Shown here: positions 7,555 to 15,859 of the stretch, in pieces
Layout of the letters: each line of letters opens with the position of its first letter
Numbering within the stretch: position 1 is the stretch's first letter
Notes under the pieces: generated by a model
What the model was told of the DNA's origin: nothing
Databases searched by the model: none
Seen by the model: the letters and a program-made list of their open reading frames with translations, nothing else
Translations under genes and position numbers: made by a program
From: Puniceicoccales bacterium
Lineage (GTDB): Bacteria; Verrucomicrobiota; Verrucomicrobiia; Opitutales; JAIRLM01
Reading direction: 5' to 3'
Length of the DNA stretch: 17,243 nt
NCBI GenBank assembly: GCA_031281635.1
Contig: JAITFC010000057.1
Coordinates: 1 to 17,243, forward strand

Positions 7555-7632
7555 CCTTCAAGCTACTTCCAAGTCGATCCTCTGGGGATCTGCAACGAGC
7601 CCATTGGTAAACGGAATTTTTGATGGCAGCCG

Positions 7633-10434
7633 CTAGAGATTCGGACGAATCTTGTTAATTTTGTAGCACTCAATGGCGTCGCCAATTTTATAAACATCAC
7701 AACTGGAAAGAGAAATGCCACATTCGAAGCCGGCACGGACATCCTGCACATCCTCCTTTGCCCTGCGGAGCGAGGAAATTTTCCCCGTGGCAATCGTCTG
7801 GCCATCTCGGTGCAAACGGGCCAATGCATCGCGCAGGATCTTCCCTTCCGTGACCATGCAACCGGCGATAATCCCCTTGGAAAGCGTGAAAATTTGCCGT
7901 ACCTGCGCCAGGCCCAATTTTTCCTCCTGCAATTCCGGCTCCAACAAGTCGGCCATCGCGTCGCGCACCTGTTCGATGAGCATGTAGATGACATCGTGTT
8001 GTAACATGCAGATACTGTGTCGTTTAAGTAGAGCTTGCACACCATTTTCCGCTTTGGTATGGAATGCAACAATTGTCGCATCGGTGGTAGACGCAAAATC
8101 CACATCATCCTTGGAGACGAGGCCAACTTCTTTTCTAAGTATCTCCAGGCCAATTTTATCCTGCGGCAATGCATTCAGGCATGCGGCTAGGGCCTCCACA
8201 CTCCCCTGCACATCTCCGCGTAAAATCACCCGCAGCGACTTTTTCTGCTTCGCGTTGATAGCGGCAAAAAGGGCATCCAAATTTTCCTGTGAGGAACTGC
8301 GGCGTCGGCCACGTTCGCGTGGGGCAGTAATTTCGCCAACACCTTCCTCTTCAATGGCATATTCCTCCGCTTTGGCTCGGGCAACTTTTTCGTTTGGCGC
8401 CCAAGAAAAAGTCGCTCCCGCTTCCAAAGGACCACTCCAGCCAACGATTTTGACGGGCATGGACGGTGGTGCCTCTTTGACATTTTTTCCACAGTCATTC
8501 ACTAGTGCGCGCACTTTGCAGTATTCGCTGCCGCAAACTAGTACATCACCGACCTTTAGCGTTCCCTCCTGAATGATCGCCGACGCCGTTGGACCGCGAC
8601 CAACTTCCACCTGAGATTCTAGCACAATCCCTTGCACTGGAGCACGATAATCCGCTTGCAGTGCCAACATTTCCGCCTGTACCAAGATGAGCTCCAGCAG
8701 CCCGTTAATTCCTTCGCCGTTCAGCGCGGAAATGCCGCAGCAAAGTGTTTCGCCGCCCCACTCTTCCGGCATGATTCCACGCTGCTGCATCTGCTGCTTA
8801 ACTCGCTCCACATTAGCACCTTTGGAATCAATCTTATTGATTGCCACCACCACTGGCACCCCTGCTTTTTGCGCGAACTTCAGCGCCTCATCGGTTTGCG
8901 GCATAAAGCCATCGTCCGCGGCCACAACGAGCACGGCGACATCGGTGAGATTCGCACCTCGCTCCCGCATGCACGAAAATGCTGCGTGTCCTGGAGTATC
9001 AATGAAAGTAACTTTTTTGCCATCTCGCTCAACGGCATAGGCTCCAATGTGTTGCGTAATTCCGCCCGCTTCTCCGGCAACAACATTTGTGCGACGAACC
9101 GTATCCAGTAGAGTCGTCTTTCCATGATCCACGTGGCCGAGAACGCAGACGATTGGTGCGCGATCTTCCAAAATCGCGTCCGGTGCCACCGCTTTCTTTT
9201 TTTGCGGACGAATTTGCGGTAATGGGGCAACTACTTCCTGCTGAGCAACTAGTACAATTTGAAATTTGTCTGCAATCTTCTGAGCCAGCTGCCGATCGAG
9301 AAGATAATTCATGGACGCGAAGATGCCGATTTGCATGAGTTCCGAAATAAGCTGAAACGGCTTCAATCCAATGCTGGGAGCGAATTCGCGAACGCTGATG
9401 GGAAACTTTAAACACAGCTCCCCCCCCTGGATTTCGGGAATGCTGCCCTGTGGTGCGCGCGAGGTGCTAGTTCCTGGAATGTTTGGCGCCGCTCGCGTCC
9501 GAAATACGACGGGGGCAGGCACTTTTGGATCCGTCCGCGCAACGCGTGCCGGTGCGCGAAAATCTCCCTGGCGCAATTCCTGCGTTCCCTGACTTTGATT
9601 TGGGAGCCGTCCCATTCCGCGAGAAACACCATGATTATCTCGTTGTGCTCCTTGCTGTTGCGCAGTGTTTTTCCCCGATCTACCGCCATGGCCCGCGAAT
9701 CCATCTCCGCCGAAATTTCCCCCGCGACGGTCCTGTCCTCCACTTCTGTTGCCGCTAAAACTCCCGACCGGATTGCGACGGTCCCTGTCGAACCCACGGC
9801 CATTGACACGATTATTCTGTGCGCGAATGGCCGACTGCAATCGCTCTAAGGGGATCATGCGCGGTCGCTCCTGCGTTGAAACCTCCTCCACGCGAGGCTT
9901 CAGCAGTTGCGGCATCGGTTTTCTTTCGCGTTGCGGAAACTGTTGCCGTTGCTCATTTCGCTCGGAGATAAAAGTCGTTGACCCACCGGCTGAAGTGGCG
10001 CTACGTGTACGTTCCCAGCCATCGCGCACATTCTCTGTCACAACATCATCGCGCGACCCTGTGGTCACATCCGGAGTCGTCTCCGCAGGAAGCTCTGAAG
10101 CTCTGCCGACCATCGGACGGTCATTTTCCACACTTTCGACGGGTGCCACATTCCCAAATATTTGTGGCGTTTCATTAAAAATTTCCCGATGCACAGGATC
10201 TGGCATTTCTTCTTCAAGTTCCTGCGATTCTTCACTCCGTACCGGTTCCCCGGCCTCTCCGCCTGCATTTTCTTCCCCCGAAACGCCGAATTCTCGCAGC
10301 AGATCTTCAACATAAATATCTGCCACAGAACTAGATGCGCTAACGACATCAAACCCACGCGAACGAAGCAACTCAATGAGCTGCTTGTTTGGGATGCCCA
10401 GCCTCTTTGAAAGCAAGTAAAGTCTCGTGCTCAT
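7633..10434 (-). CDS. infB: Translation initiation factor IF-2
   Basis: The GTPase that brings initiator tRNA to the 30S subunit and promotes 50S joining. The 933-residue protein has a small N-terminal helical subdomain (STRLYLLSKRLGIPNKQLIE, 2-21). A long low-complexity linker rich in Arg, Gly and Gln follows (about 50-330, including SGGQDRRGGNFGGDGF). Next is the conserved IF2_N domain (about 343-397). The G domain has G1 GHVDHGKT (433-440), G3 DTPGH (479-483), G4 NKID (533-536) and G5 SAL (569-571). Domains II-IV follow, ending in CGISLSSCDVYKIGDAIECY, typical of the C2 fMet-tRNA-binding domain. ATG 10434 lies 18 bases after the nusA stop, the usual nusA-infB pairing, so it is probably read from the nusA promoter. 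No strong ribosome site is seen, which would fit translational coupling. rbfA and truB do not follow. Confidence 0.98.
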   Translation of the reverse strand: MSTRLYLLSKRLGIPNKQLIELLRSRGFDVVSASSSVADIYVEDLLREFGVSGEENAGGEAGEPVRSEESQELEEEMPDPVHREIFNETPQIFGNVAPVESVENDRPMVGRASELPAETTPDVTTGSRDDVVTENVRDGWERTRSATSAGGSTTFISERNEQRQQFPQRERKPMPQLLKPRVEEVSTQERPRMIPLERLQSAIRAQNNRVNGRGFDRDRRNPVGSFSGNRSGGQDRRGGNFGGDGFAGHGGRSGKNTAQQQGAQRDNHGVSRGMGRLPNQSQGTQELRQGDFRAPARVARTDPKVPAPVVFRTRAAPNIPGTSTSRAPQGSIPEIQGGELCLKFPISVREFAPSIGLKPFQLISELMQIGIFASMNYLLDRQLAQKIADKFQIVLVAQQEVVAPLPQIRPQKKKAVAPDAILEDRAPIVCVLGHVDHGKTTLLDTVRRTNVVAGEAGGITQHIGAYAVERDGKKVTFIDTPGHAAFSCMRERGANLTDVAVLVVAADDGFMPQTDEALKFAQKAGVPVVVAINKIDSKGANVERVKQQMQQRGIMPEEWGGETLCCGISALNGEGINGLLELILVQAEMLALQADYRAPVQGIVLESQVEVGRGPTASAIIQEGTLKVGDVLVCGSEYCKVRALVNDCGKNVKEAPPSMPVKIVGWSGPLEAGATFSWAPNEKVARAKAEEYAIEEEGVGEITAPRERGRRRSSSQENLDALFAAINAKQKKSLRVILRGDVQGSVEALAACLNALPQDKIGLEILRKEVGLVSKDDVDFASTTDATIVAFHTKAENGVQALLKRHSICMLQHDVIYMLIEQVRDAMADLLEPELQEEKLGLAQVRQIFTLSKGIIAGCMVTEGKILRDALARLHRDGQTIATGKISSLRRAKEDVQDVRAGFECGISLSSCDVYKIGDAIECYKINKIRPNL

Positions 10435-10452
10435 TTTGGTAATTGCGTGCTG

Positions 10453-11763
10453 CTATTGGTCTACCGGAGAGGCATTTCCAATTCCTTGTTCCCTGCGATG
10501 GTGCTTGTACGCGTCGGTAACGGCAACGGCGTCCTTGACCTCCAAACCCGCATCTACGAGGTCCCCCACGGTCACACCTTCCAGAGCCTCTGCCGTTGTA
10601 ATGCCAATGCTGATAAGTCTTGCCGCACACTCCGCAGCGAGCCCAATACTTGCGTGCAAAACTTCGATCGCCTTTTGCACATCTGAGTCGAATTTCATCT
10701 GCCCCGAGGTGGCTGTTGCAATGTCCAGGCGCCAATTGAGCAGTTTCGAGGTGAGCCGCGCATTTTTCCCTCCGCGGCCGATGACAAGGGCTAAATCACT
10801 TTCCGGGACTTCGAAATGAATGCGTTGATTTGCCGTATCGATTTCTATATTTTGCGGAATGACTGGCCGCAGAGCTTCGCGAAAAAATTTCTGCAAATCG
10901 TCGTCGTAGTTGATGATATCGATTTTTTCACCGCACAATTCTTTCACAACAGCCTTGATGCGGGCGCCATGGATGCCAACACATGCTCCAACGGGGTCCA
11001 CACGTGAGTCTCTGCTACGGACGGCAATCTTTGTGCGGTAGCCGGCATCACGTACGAGCCGAACAATTTCCACCGTTCCATCTCCCAACTCTACCGTTTC
11101 CATATGCATGAGCGCAGCCACGAAGCGAGGTGATGTGCGCGAAAGAGTTAGCAGTGGTCCAGCGCCGTTGCCGTTGAGCCCCACCAGAAGCGCGCGCACA
11201 CTATTCCCAATGCGAAGATCTTCTCCCGGAATGATATCTCTCTGTGCAAGAGTTCCCTCGTCGCCATTCACACTTACGATAAAATCCGTAAACGAGCCCT
11301 TGTCAGAAAAGCGTAACTCCTTAACTTCCCGACGAATAATAGTTCCCGTGACAATTGTACCAATGAGCCGTTCGTACTGCGTCGTGATGCGCGTCCGTTC
11401 GTGATTCCGCACGCTTTGATTGATGGCAGAACGCGCTGCCTGTGCGGCGATGCGACCCAGAACTGCCGGTTGGATTTCCTGGCGAAAAATGTCGCCCAAT
11501 TTCAACGTCGGATCCTCCATCCACGCTTTTTGTACGTGAATTTCCCGGTTTGGATCGCCGACGGAATCCACCACACGGAGACGTGTAAAAGCCCGCAGTG
11601 CACCAGTTTTGGGGTTTATAGATACTTCCAGGTCTTGCTCCGCGTTGATACTGCGCTGCGCCGCCAAAACAATTGCATCGGAAATCGTGCGCACCATCTC
11701 CGCCCGAGAAATGCCTTTCTCCTTCTCCATGTAGTCCAAAATGGCTAAAATCTGCTGACTCAT
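10453..11763 (-). CDS. nusA: Transcription termination/antitermination factor NusA
   Basis: Binds RNA polymerase and nascent RNA, modulating pausing, termination and antitermination. The 436 residues hold an N-terminal polymerase-binding domain (1-130; IREIHVQKAW-like region and LGDIFRQEIQP). An S1 domain follows (about 132-210, from ERLIGTIVTG to LLTLSRTSP). KH1 contains DPVGACVGIHGARIKAVVKE (256-275) and KH2 contains VIGRGGKNARLTSKLLNWRL (327-346). The short C-terminal tail ends in a helix-hairpin-helix-like segment (GITTAEALEGVTVGDLVDAG). There is no second acidic repeat domain as in E. coli. ATG 11763 has GGAG only 3 bases upstream. It heads the nusA-infB operon; rimP, usually upstream, is replaced by a divergent gene for a phosphatase-like protein. 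Confidence 0.97.
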   Translation of the reverse strand: MSQQILAILDYMEKEKGISRAEMVRTISDAIVLAAQRSINAEQDLEVSINPKTGALRAFTRLRVVDSVGDPNREIHVQKAWMEDPTLKLGDIFRQEIQPAVLGRIAAQAARSAINQSVRNHERTRITTQYERLIGTIVTGTIIRREVKELRFSDKGSFTDFIVSVNGDEGTLAQRDIIPGEDLRIGNSVRALLVGLNGNGAGPLLTLSRTSPRFVAALMHMETVELGDGTVEIVRLVRDAGYRTKIAVRSRDSRVDPVGACVGIHGARIKAVVKELCGEKIDIINYDDDLQKFFREALRPVIPQNIEIDTANQRIHFEVPESDLALVIGRGGKNARLTSKLLNWRLDIATATSGQMKFDSDVQKAIEVLHASIGLAAECAARLISIGITTAEALEGVTVGDLVDAGLEVKDAVAVTDAYKHHRREQGIGNASPVDQ

Positions 11764-11779
11764 AAGCTCCGCTCGTTCT

Positions 11780-11807
11780 CACCTAATTCGCAAAAAAACA
11801 TTGTCAA
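11780..11807 (-). promoter_or_regulatory. Candidate promoter of nusA-infB (good -35, weak -10)
   Basis: On the minus strand a perfect TTGACA (11807-11802) is followed by a 16-base spacer rich in T and then TAGGTG (11785-11780), which matches TATAAT poorly. The position, about 40 bases before the nusA start, is reasonable. An 18-base palindrome lies 10 bases upstream of the -35. The 286 bases between the nusA start and ATG 12050 hold nothing else I can support. Confidence 0.3.
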
Positions 11808-11817
11808 GCAAAGACGT

Positions 11818-11835
11818 GCTTTTTTCGAAAAAAGC
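11818..11835. repeat. Perfect 18-base palindrome with TTTTTTCGAAAAAA core (copy 2)
   Basis: GCTTTTTTCGAAAAAAGC is fully self-complementary. It lies in the divergent region upstream of nusA, close to its candidate -35. The core is shared exactly with 15362-15379 and 3492-3507. A transcription-factor operator is one possibility; a bidirectional structural element is another. Confidence 0.65.
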
Positions 11836-12049
11836 CGAAAGAGGACCGAGGATCTCTCCTTTTTTCACGGAAAGTACTGCGCGACATGTCCCTCCGAACC
11901 AGATGATCGGAATGACCGGACTCAAATTGGCAACTTTTCGCACTTTGTTTTATTTCCGTTTTCAACGTGTGCCGTTTCGCCTCCTCGCCCTATGGGACGT
12001 GGAATCTGTTTTTCCGTCGCATCGACTGCGACGCATTGCAACTCATGCG

Positions 12050-14188
12050 ATGAGTCTAACACAAAAGATACAGCAAAAATATCTTTTCGCATTGCACTTT
12101 TCACGAAATTCAGCATTTGTATGGCAAATGACCAGAGAAATGTTTGGAAATATCCCAAAAGCAAAATTACTTTTTGGACGGGATGGGGTTAGCAAAGATG
12201 TGCTGATAGGAGAATATGTCACGGATCATGGAACGGTTACCGTTGTGCAACTGAAGCTATTGACATTTTCTCAACGCGTTCAATTCGTTCATATTGTGAA
12301 AGACTGCCATCGTCTGCGGGCTCTTTTAATTTGCATTTTTTCATTTTCATTTTTATTCGGCTGGAATATTCACCTTGTCGACAGGGATTTTAGACCAGAA
12401 GTCACTCCCCATCCCGGCTACTTGGTAGATGATCCTTGCGCCGATCAGCCGCCGCCGGGGAACACGGGTGATCGGCCGCCAGACATTCCTCCGCCTGCCC
12501 AACCGCAAGTTATTGTCCCCATCATTCCACACATTGACCAGCAGACCAGACTCAGTCAAATTACCCGTGCCTCCTCCCCATTAGAGATTTACCGTGCTGT
12601 TATGGACGATATGCGTGAATTGTATGACCAAATTTATCGGGAACATAGTCCCGCGATGGATGCATTGACTTTGGATGATTTTCAAAAATTGGGTGATCCT
12701 ACCAACGCAGGAGCGAATGCTTTGCAATATTCGATGTTCCCAGACGAAGAATTGCACCCCATCTCCGCTCTATCGTTAGGCGTGTCTCAATTGGAACTAA
12801 TACTTGGGGAATGGCCCATGGGCCCAAATGGGCCGTTGCCACTAGGAATTCGAATGCATACACCGAGTAATGACCCAGGAAAATCTGCCACGTTTATCCT
12901 GCATTGCAATGGTGAGGATTATGGCGATCAGTTTTTTCTCACCCAAGCACGCAGGTCCGGTTTTAATTTCGTGAATACAAGTGGTGGAAAATGCACGCTC
13001 TCATGGGATGCAGACAGGACGACTAGTAGCATTATGCAGCATTTTGGCATAGAACACTTTGATAATCTGGAACACTATTCTCTTCCAATGCTATTTACAC
13101 CGTCGAAAACCGACAAAGGCAAACTCGATTTACGCGAAATCATAGCAGCGGCGGAAGGTGACGGTTCGATTCCCGATAAATTGGCAGATGCTTGCACAAG
13201 AGCTAGAAAATCTGCTTCCGATTACAGGAAATTCATGCAACGCAGCCACGAATCACTCGTAACAAGTGAAGATACTAGTGTTTATGCTATGCACGGCATT
13301 GAAGACACACCAAATTACGTAGATGGTTTTTGCGCAGGAAGAACTTTGCCAAATGATTTCCCTGAGCCGCGCGGTCAAAATCAACTTGACATGAACCGAA
13401 TCACGGAGACTGTGTATATATCTGTTTCGCCGACAGAATGGGCTACAAGACGAGGGCACATTGATGTTGGAGTCCCAAAATTTTTCGACGCCATTCACGC
13501 CGCAGGCATACGCGTTATTGTCGATGTGCGAGATACTGTAAAAGCAGAACCATACTTCGATGACACTTCGCCATATTGCCCCACAAGTCGCATCGAAACG
13601 CTTTCTTCCGTCGACATAGACGGATTTCAAAAAGTTACTTTAATACGAGATAAACTACACGGAAATATAATAGTCCATTTTGCATACAGGGCTATCGCGG
13701 ACAATACGGCATTAAAGAACCCGAAAGATTGGGCAAAGCTTATGCAATTTATATCCGCTGTTTGTGCACTGGCCAGTGGTTTAGAGCACGGCGAACCTAT
13801 TCCAAATTTGCGAACAGTGCAAATGGGTGAAATGAGATTTGACGAATCTTTCTATACCACAAAAGTGCTGATACATTGCAACGGTGGATTGGGGCGGGCG
13901 CCAACAGTCGCGATGGCATTAACCATGTGGAAATTGACGAAAGCAGCACAGTCAGCGCGAGTTGCTACGGTCTGTGATGCAGGCAATTTCAAGCAAAGTG
14001 AAGTTGACGGTTCTCTAAATGTAATTGGTGTTTTATACCGAATGTACTGTGTTGGAATCCACGCACGCAGCACATTCGGACAGGATCCGCGGCAATTTGC
14101 AGCACTGCGCCAGCTTGCCAGTGACATACCTACGCCAAAAGTCCAAGATTTGTTGCAGCAGTCATGCATATCACCGGAATTCCGCTAA
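12050..14188 (+). CDS. Membrane-anchored protein with C-terminal protein-tyrosine-phosphatase-like domain
   Basis: The frame is open from 11801 (TTG), but the first part overlaps the nusA promoter region and reads poorly, so ATG 12050 is used (712 residues); 12128 and 12140 are also possible. Numbered from 12050: about 88 polar residues, a membrane helix (89-107, LRALLICIFSFSFLFGWNI), a proline-rich linker (132-162, PPPG, PPDIPPPAQP), a middle region, then a PTP-like domain (about 452-629). The signature IHCNGGLGRAPT (608-619) gives the Cys-x5-Arg P-loop, with Cys610 and Arg616. Upstream, YISVSPTEW, FFDAIHAAGIRVIVDVRD, PYCP and FQKVTLIRD follow the order of classical PTPs (YIxxQGP, FWxMxxxxxVxxIVMLT, YWP, FxVxL). 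The WPD acid loop appears as IAD (Asp551), so catalysis could be altered. A C-terminal membrane-distal phosphatase suggests action on phosphoproteins or phosphoinositides, possibly of a host. Target and export are unknown. Confidence 0.8.
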   Translation: MSLTQKIQQKYLFALHFSRNSAFVWQMTREMFGNIPKAKLLFGRDGVSKDVLIGEYVTDHGTVTVVQLKLLTFSQRVQFVHIVKDCHRLRALLICIFSFSFLFGWNIHLVDRDFRPEVTPHPGYLVDDPCADQPPPGNTGDRPPDIPPPAQPQVIVPIIPHIDQQTRLSQITRASSPLEIYRAVMDDMRELYDQIYREHSPAMDALTLDDFQKLGDPTNAGANALQYSMFPDEELHPISALSLGVSQLELILGEWPMGPNGPLPLGIRMHTPSNDPGKSATFILHCNGEDYGDQFFLTQARRSGFNFVNTSGGKCTLSWDADRTTSSIMQHFGIEHFDNLEHYSLPMLFTPSKTDKGKLDLREIIAAAEGDGSIPDKLADACTRARKSASDYRKFMQRSHESLVTSEDTSVYAMHGIEDTPNYVDGFCAGRTLPNDFPEPRGQNQLDMNRITETVYISVSPTEWATRRGHIDVGVPKFFDAIHAAGIRVIVDVRDTVKAEPYFDDTSPYCPTSRIETLSSVDIDGFQKVTLIRDKLHGNIIVHFAYRAIADNTALKNPKDWAKLMQFISAVCALASGLEHGEPIPNLRTVQMGEMRFDESFYTTKVLIHCNGGLGRAPTVAMALTMWKLTKAAQSARVATVCDAGNFKQSEVDGSLNVIGVLYRMYCVGIHARSTFGQDPRQFAALRQLASDIPTPKVQDLLQQSCISPEFR

Positions 14189-14315
14189 CTGTTAAAATTT
14201 TTTCTTGACAGATTTTTAATTCATGGCAGGATTGGCGCGAAATGCCTGACTATTTTTTAGATGATGTTCGCCTAAAAGAGGTATTAGAATAAAAATTTTA
14301 TTTAAGAATTCCCCC
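14189..14315. other. Short spacer between phosphatase-like gene and IS630 relic
   Basis: The spacer is A/T-rich. It contains TTGACA on the plus strand at 14205-14210 with no matching -10, and an A/T palindrome AATAAAA-A-TTTTATT at 14288-14302 just upstream of the transposase relic. No gene is visible. The palindrome might be an IS edge or a weak terminator; neither is supported further. Confidence 0.3.
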
Positions 14316-14645
14316 GTGGCAAGAGCATATTCTAACGATTTACGGGAAAAAGCGATGGCGTGTCTCAGGTGCGGAGAAACGCAAGTGTCTGTGGCGCAAA
14401 GATTTAAAGCGGATCGCAGGACCGTCCAGCGCTGGGTCATATTGGTGGCAACGACTGGCAGTGTGGCCCCGCGTACCAACAAGATACGCAAGCCGAAGAA
14501 GCTTAATCCTGAAGCTCAACTGTTGCTAGGTGCAACCGAGAACATTGTGCGCTGTCTCCAACGCAATGCCCGCACTTATTTTGCTGCAGTCGCTGGGACG
14601 ACACTGCGGCGAAAGACGGTCAAAAACGGGCTAATCATGCTGTCC
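14316..14645 (+). mobile_element. IS630-family transposase relic (N-terminal part)
   Basis: From GTG 14316 the frame reads MARAYSNDLREKAMACLRCG, then VSVAQRFKADRRTVQRWV, then TGSVAPRTNKIRKPKKLNPE. These are the HTH and linker of IS630-family transposases (family pattern RxYSxDLRxRV...RFxVSxxTVxRWxxRxxxTGSVxPxxxGxxxPxKL). The similarity continues as YFAAVAGTTLRRKTVKNGLIML, like the second HTH (TxLSRSTVxNxLKRL), to about 14640. It then ceases; no DDE catalytic domain follows. The frame runs on to 14702 only as antisense of the next gene. It overlaps the last 20 codons of the minus-strand repeat protein, so the insertion seems to have truncated that gene. No terminal inverted repeats or target duplication could be identified by eye. 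Confidence 0.8.
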
Positions 14646-15715
14646 CCGAGCCTTTTGCACGCGTCAGCCGCTGTTTGCCATCCAAATATTTCCATGAGAT
14701 AAGCTAACAAATGCATCAGCCCGCCGAGCACGGCGAAAGCAAAAGTTGCGGCAAGGGCAACGAGTTTAACGCCCGCACTGCCAACAAGTATAGAAAATTG
14801 CAGAGAAGTAACTTCCTTCCGTACAACAGCGCTGGCTGGGGTGATAAAAGCAAATGTAACATTACTTTGATCGATGTTAGGTATGGCCGCAGCGGCAAAA
14901 AGGTCATCGCCACTGGATACGGTCCTTTCGTCGGGGGGATTGCGATCACTATCCGCATTGGCAGGCTGTGAATCTGGCATGGCACATCGATCTGCATCGG
15001 GCGGAGAATCTGCAAATTGTATTGGCGTAATGCTTTCCAGGACAAACGCAAAAATATAGGCAAAAAATGTGGCTGCCCTCGCGGCGGCGGCGGAAATCCA
15101 TTCAATGCCATCGGCAAGTCTGTCGTAATCCGCACTTTTTAATTTTTCAGCGACCCAATGGAGAGCGAATGCAAAAGCGGCAGAAAGTCCGCCGGCGGTT
15201 ATGTTCAATAAAAATGTTACGACAAGTGAAACCAACTTAACGGACGCACAGGCAACACATAATGAAAGATGTATACCGGTGAGATCGGCACCTAGCATTT
15301 CAGAAACAGACATCCTCATAGCGTCATGGATGGCATCTTTTTTGTTCCCAATGGCACTTTCACTTTTTTCGAAAAAAGTTCTTTGGGCTATGTAGTCAAA
15401 TGCTCCCGCAATGAAGCAGGCCATGCTTCCCAAGAAATTAGCGATCGTCGAACAAATTTCTGCGGCCGTTTCGTGCTTGCCGGCGCTGAGTCGATCTGCT
15501 AGCAAATGAAAAACAAATGACAATGCGGCAGAAATGCCTCCAACTGTAACATTTAGCAAAAAAGTGATAGCGAGCAAAATGATTTTCACAGCGGAACATA
15601 CGACGGCGCGAACAAGGTCTCTGCCGGAAATGGAACCGCTTTTCAAATCCGCACCTACCTGCGGAAATGTTTTATCCCACGAACCGACTGTACCTCCACC
15701 CAAAGCATCTGCCAT
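14576..15715 (-). CDS. Triple-repeat polytopic membrane protein, 3' end altered by IS630 relic
   Basis: A 379-residue protein from ATG 15715 (AAGGGG about 10 bases upstream); the frame is open to 15922, but that would overlap the divergent L,D-transpeptidase start. Three homologous hydrophobic units are visible: residues 37-111 (SAVKIILLAITFLLNVTVGG...), 151-226 (ASVKLVSLVVTFLLNITAGG...) and 308-360 (AGVKLVALAATFAFAVLGG...). The first two are preceded by GADL (21-24, 142-145). Each unit shows two long hydrophobic helices around a polar, Ala-rich turn. A polar, Pro/Asp-rich segment (about 230-300) separates units 2 and 3. Unit 3 stops after RLGDSM, and the last 19 residues (ISPFLTVFRRSVVPATAAK) are antisense to IS630 sequence, so the original C-terminus has probably been lost. 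It may be a truncated gene. Bilobed hydrophobic hairpins recall chlamydial Inc proteins in architecture only. No family is recognised. Confidence 0.75.
   Translation of the reverse strand: MADALGGGTVGSWDKTFPQVGADLKSGSISGRDLVRAVVCSAVKIILLAITFLLNVTVGGISAALSFVFHLLADRLSAGKHETAAEICSTIANFLGSMACFIAGAFDYIAQRTFFEKSESAIGNKKDAIHDAMRMSVSEMLGADLTGIHLSLCVACASVKLVSLVVTFLLNITAGGLSAAFAFALHWVAEKLKSADYDRLADGIEWISAAAARAATFFAYIFAFVLESITPIQFADSPPDADRCAMPDSQPANADSDRNPPDERTVSSGDDLFAAAAIPNIDQSNVTFAFITPASAVVRKEVTSLQFSILVGSAGVKLVALAATFAFAVLGGLMHLLAYLMEIFGWQTAADACKRLGDSMISPFLTVFRRSVVPATAAK
15362..15379. repeat. Perfect 18-base palindrome with TTTTTTCGAAAAAA core (copy 3)
   Basis: ACTTTTTTCGAAAAAAGT is fully self-complementary. 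It lies inside the triple-repeat membrane protein gene, where the minus strand codes TFFEKS just after the first hydrophobic unit. The 14-base core is identical to copies 1 and 2. Confidence 0.65.
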
Positions 15716-15859
15716 AAATGAAATTCCCCTTGGGCCATTTTGGATGGAGTCGCGGATGACGCAAGAAAAATCTTTTTCTCCGGAGAATTCGAAGGCGAAA
15801 ATTGCCAAACCGCAGCACTTTGAAGTTGCAATGTTTAGATTTTTAGCGGAAATCTTTCC

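Noticed and set aside
7575..7589. GATCC-TCTGG-GGATC inverted repeat after infB as terminator
   Set aside because: The stem is only 5 bases with no T-tract directly after it on either strand; the A/T hairpin at 7522-7554 is the better, though still weak, candidate.
7563..8174. 203-codon minus-strand frame overlapping the end of infB
   Set aside because: Out-of-frame shadow of the conserved IF2 C-terminal domains.
7988..8572. 194-codon plus-strand frame antisense to infB
   Set aside because: Composition is that of reversed IF2 codons; no independent support.
9665..10315. 216-codon plus-strand frame antisense to infB
   Set aside because: It is Ser/Arg/Pro-rich shadow of the IF2 linker; infB is certain on the other strand and the frame has no ribosome site or domain.
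11321..11782. 153-codon minus-strand frame at the start of nusA
   Set aside because: Out-of-frame overlap with the conserved NusA N-terminal domain.
11801..12049. N-terminal extension of the phosphatase-like protein from TTG 11801
   Set aside because: It would cover the nusA promoter region and a perfect palindrome, begins at a TTG without a ribosome site, and has no protein-like features. The start remains uncertain, however.
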